From: Sphingomonas cavernae
GTDB lineage: Bacteria; Pseudomonadota; Alphaproteobacteria; Sphingomonadales; Sphingomonadaceae
Length of the DNA: 64,000 nucleotides
Direction: 5' to 3'
NCBI RefSeq assembly: GCF_003590775.1
Contig: NZ_QYUM01000003.1
Span: 932,501-996,500 of the forward strand
This document shows, in pieces, positions 61,800 through 64,000 of this stretch. The first letter of the stretch is position 1; each line of letters begins with the position of its first letter. The notes under the pieces are model-generated. The model was not told the origin of the DNA. It ran no database searches and worked only from the letters and a program-made list of their open reading frames with translations. The position numbers were made by a program, and so were the translations under genes.

Positions 61800-62615
61800 G
61801 TGGAAGAGTCGCAGGCCGGACTGGAGCAGGACCGGATCGCAGAAGCCTTTGTATCGGCGCGTCGCGCTGCTCGCGGCCTTTCCGACTATCCCGGAAACAT
61901 TCCGGAATCTCTGAAATCTGCCTATTCTGTGCAGGATGTAGCGATCCGCCTCCAGGGCGATTCGGTCGCGGGATGGAAGGTCGGTCGCATCATGCCGCCG
62001 CTCGACGCGCAGTTCGGCGCCGATCGCCTTGCCGGTCCAATCTTCGTCGCGGGTGTTTTTTTTGAGGGGGATGGGAAACCGGTTTCCATGGCGGTCTTTC
62101 AGGACGGATTCGGCGCGGTCGAAGCCGAGTTTCTGCTGCGGATCGGCACGCAACTCGATCCTGCCAAGCGATACTATTCGCTCGAGGAAGCCGCTGACGC
62201 GATCGATGCGGTTCATGTCGGATTGGAGATTGCGAGCTCGCCGCTTGGCGCGATCAACGATCTCGGGCCGGCGGTAACCGCTTCGGATTTCGGCAATAAT
62301 AACGGCCTCGTTATCGGCGCCGCCATTCCGGATTGGCAGAATTCGGGATTCGCGACGTGGCCGGTGACTCTCGCCATCGACGGCGCGGAAATCGGCACAG
62401 GTCGCGGCGACAGCATGCCCGACGGACCGGTCGGCGCGGCTCGTTTTCTGTTCGAGCTGATGGCCCGGCGGGGGATCGCGCTCCAAAAGGGGCAGTGGAT
62501 ATCGTCCGGTGCGATCACCGGCGTCCATCGCGTGGCGCCGGGCGCGTCGGTTGAGGCGCGCTTCGGTGCGGACTATGCGGTGCGTTGCACGATAGAGGCG
62601 GCGACCGCTCGATAA
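61800..62615 (+). CDS. 2-keto-4-pentenoate hydratase-like protein (FAH superfamily)
   Basis: A 271-residue protein of the hydratase/FAH fold. Recognisable segments are GDSVAGWKVGRIMPPLD, FGAVEAEFLLRIG, AVHVGLEIASSPL, and KGQWISSGAITGVHRVAPG. The acidic metal ligands are the Glu pair in VEAEF and Glu in GLEIAS. In a uronate operon under the same operator, a 2-keto-3-deoxy sugar acid is a natural candidate substrate, but no hydratase of this type has an assigned place in the classic pathway. GTG 61800 follows GCCGAGG. The transporter gene follows 14 bases later. Confidence 0.8.
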   Translation: MEESQAGLEQDRIAEAFVSARRAARGLSDYPGNIPESLKSAYSVQDVAIRLQGDSVAGWKVGRIMPPLDAQFGADRLAGPIFVAGVFFEGDGKPVSMAVFQDGFGAVEAEFLLRIGTQLDPAKRYYSLEEAADAIDAVHVGLEIASSPLGAINDLGPAVTASDFGNNNGLVIGAAIPDWQNSGFATWPVTLAIDGAEIGTGRGDSMPDGPVGAARFLFELMARRGIALQKGQWISSGAITGVHRVAPGASVEARFGADYAVRCTIEAATAR

Positions 62616-62629
62616 ACGGGAGTAACAGG

Positions 62630-63916
62630 ATGACCTCGATCGAGGCAGAAGGTGTCGCTACGGCCGCTGCACGCGCTGGCCGCTACCGCTGGGTGATCGT
62701 CGGACTGCTCTTCGTCGCCACCGCCATCAACTATGTCGATCGGCAGATGATCGGCGTGCTCAAGCCGACGATTCTCGGCGATCTCGGTTGGACCGAGACC
62801 GACTATGCGAATGTCATCTTCTGGTTTCAGGCGGCCTACGCCATCGGCTATATCGGCTTCGGGCGTCTGGTCGACGTGGTCGGCGCGCGGCTCGGCTATG
62901 CGGTGGCCTTTGTTATCTGGCAACTGGCGCATATCGCGCACGGCGGCGCCTATTCGGTCACGCAGTTCGCGATGGCGCGCTTCGGGCTTGGCATTGGCGA
63001 AGCGGGCAATTTCCCGGCGGGCATCAAGGCGGTCACCGAATGGTTCCCCGGCAAGGAGCGGGCCTTCGCCATCGGCGTATTCAATGCCGGCGCCAATGTC
63101 GGCGCGATCATCACACCCATTCTGGGCATGACCCTCGTCCCCGCCGTCGGCTGGCGCGCCGCCTTCGTCATCACGGGCGTTGCGGCGTTTGTCTGGCTGA
63201 TCGCCTGGTGGATCATGTACCGTCACCCGCGCCAGCATGCCAAAGTTTCGGCGAGCGAGCTTGCCTGGATAGAGCAGGATCCCGCCGATCCCGTGATCCC
63301 GATCGCCTGGCGCAAGCTTATCGGCATCAAGGAAACCTGGGCCTATGCGCTCGGCAAGTTCTTCATTGATCCGATCTGGTGGTTCTTTCTGTTCTGGCTG
63401 CCGGGTTATCTTGGCACGCGCTATGGGCTGGACCTGATGACCTTCGGACCACCGCTCATCGCCATCTATCTTTTGTCCGACGTTGGCAGCATCGCCGGGG
63501 GCTGGATGTCATCGCGCCTGATCAAGGCGGGCAGGACGGTCAACGCGGCGCGCAAGATCACGATGCTGGTTTGCGCGATTGCGGTTTTGCCGATCTTTTT
63601 CGCGCAGTCGATCGACAATCTCTGGCTGGCGGTTCTCGTGATCGGCATTGCAACGGCCGCGCATCAGGCGTTTTCCGCCAATCTCTATACGCTGCCTTCG
63701 GATGTGTTCCCGCGCGGCGCAGTGGGCTCGGTGGTGGGCATCGGAGGCACCGTCGGCGCGATCGGCGGCATGCTGATGGCGAAATATGCGGGTTTCATCC
63801 TCGACAGCTTCGGCACCTATACGCCGCTGTTTGCGGTGGCGGGCAGCGCATATTTCCTCGCGTTGCTGGCGGTGCATCTACTCTCGCCCAGACTCGACCG
63901 CGTCGAACCGCGCTGA
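62630..63916 (+). CDS. exuT: MFS hexuronate transporter (ExuT-like)
   Basis: A 428-residue transporter with 12 hydrophobic helices. It carries major facilitator family signatures: GFGRLVDVVGARLGYA near residue 75, ARFGLGIGEAGNFPAGIKAV, FFLFWLPGYLGTRYGLD and GSVVGIGGTVGAIGGML. This is the anion:cation symporter subgroup that includes ExuT. ATG 62630 follows GGGAGTAACAGG and gives an N-terminus of normal length; the frame opens at 62585. It is co-transcribed with the hydratase and is likely to import hexuronates. Confidence 0.88.
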   Translation: MTSIEAEGVATAAARAGRYRWVIVGLLFVATAINYVDRQMIGVLKPTILGDLGWTETDYANVIFWFQAAYAIGYIGFGRLVDVVGARLGYAVAFVIWQLAHIAHGGAYSVTQFAMARFGLGIGEAGNFPAGIKAVTEWFPGKERAFAIGVFNAGANVGAIITPILGMTLVPAVGWRAAFVITGVAAFVWLIAWWIMYRHPRQHAKVSASELAWIEQDPADPVIPIAWRKLIGIKETWAYALGKFFIDPIWWFFLFWLPGYLGTRYGLDLMTFGPPLIAIYLLSDVGSIAGGWMSSRLIKAGRTVNAARKITMLVCAIAVLPIFFAQSIDNLWLAVLVIGIATAAHQAFSANLYTLPSDVFPRGAVGSVVGIGGTVGAIGGMLMAKYAGFILDSFGTYTPLFAVAGSAYFLALLAVHLLSPRLDRVEPR

Positions 63917-63922
63917 CGTGCC

Positions 63923-64000
63923 CTAGGCGGCGTGGACGAATTTGATCCAAAGCCGGATGGCAGCGAGATGGACCATGCCGAGGAAACTTGAGGGCGTTTG
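63923..64000 (-). mobile_element. Second copy of the IS427-like element, cut by the window edge
   Basis: The 78 bases from 63923 to the end are identical to 43359-43436, including CTAG and the terminal repeat GCGGCGTGGACGAATT. The element therefore continues to the right, in the same orientation as the copy at 43359. Confidence 0.95.
63923..64000 (-). CDS. 3' end of IS427-like transposase, partial
   Basis: The last 25 codons and TAG stop of a transposase ORF B, ending LWIKFVHAA, identical in translation to the first copy. The rest lies beyond the window, so completeness cannot be judged. Confidence 0.93.
   Translation of the reverse strand, partial: QTPSSFLGMVHLAAIRLWIKFVHAA

Overview
The window is chromosomal DNA from a high-GC alphaproteobacterium, most likely a member of the Sphingomonadales. 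The evidence is a C4-pathway HemA, UbiB/UbiE quinone synthesis, SecB beside a Tim44-like protein, the rpmH-rnpA-yidD-yidC-engB order, a large TonB-dependent receptor of the sphingomonad/xanthomonad type, Tat-signal enzymes, and palindromic intergenic repeats of a kind common in this group. The genus cannot be fixed from the sequence alone. Almost every base belongs to a gene or a short intergenic repeat. No CRISPR array, rRNA or prophage is visible, and there is one tRNA (Leu, CAA).

Positions 1-36,700 are a housekeeping backbone. In order it holds: cytochrome b561 (cut by the window edge), hemA, an MddA-like methyltransferase, murI, plsY-dprA-topA, a DsrE protein, moeB, dut-DoxX, coaBC, a ccdAB toxin-antitoxin pair, ubiB-ubiE, mutM, rpsT, dnaA, a retropepsin-like protease, a DUF4136 lipoprotein, secB-murJ-trpS, Tim44-like-mltA-smr, a GGDEF/EAL protein, dapE, a cupin, an orphan response regulator with a DJ-1 protein, a CDGSH protein, a GST, the engB-yidC-yidD-rnpA-rpmH cluster, comM and tRNA-Leu. 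The rpmH gene lies inside the only canonical-start version of the rnpA reading frame.

Positions 36,727-43,142 encode a probable periplasmic, Tat-exported molybdenum aldehyde oxidoreductase of the PaoABC type, with its XdhC and MobA-like maturation factors. Next to it is a 44-codon ORF that joins the first residues of a LysR regulator to its last residues. It appears to be the scar of an in-frame deletion, followed directly by a GNAT acetyltransferase.

Positions 43,359-64,000 form an accessory island for pectin and hexuronate use. It is bounded on the left by a complete IS5/IS427-type element and on the right by the first 78 bases of an identical copy in the same orientation. Inside are an alpha/beta hydrolase, a GH43 enzyme and a TonB receptor (leftward), a pectate lyase (rightward), a uxaC-kduI-kduD-kdgK-carboxylesterase operon, a LacI-type regulator divergent from uxaA, a PmoA-family lipoprotein, and a hydratase followed by an ExuT-like transporter. 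Extracellular pectate would be cut by the lyase and taken up through the receptor and ExuT. It would then be converted by UxaC/UxaA and KduI/KduD to 2-keto-3-deoxygluconate and phosphorylated by KdgK.

Five copies of a 14-bp pseudo-palindrome (consensus TGACACCGGTTACC) lie in front of the transcription units of this island and nowhere else that I noticed. They are the likely operators of the LacI protein and tie two genes of unknown role (the hydratase and the PmoA-family lipoprotein) to the pathway. A 0.9-kb gene-free stretch inside the island carries a good sigma-70 promoter and a 19-bp perfect hairpin, and is a candidate untranslated RNA locus.
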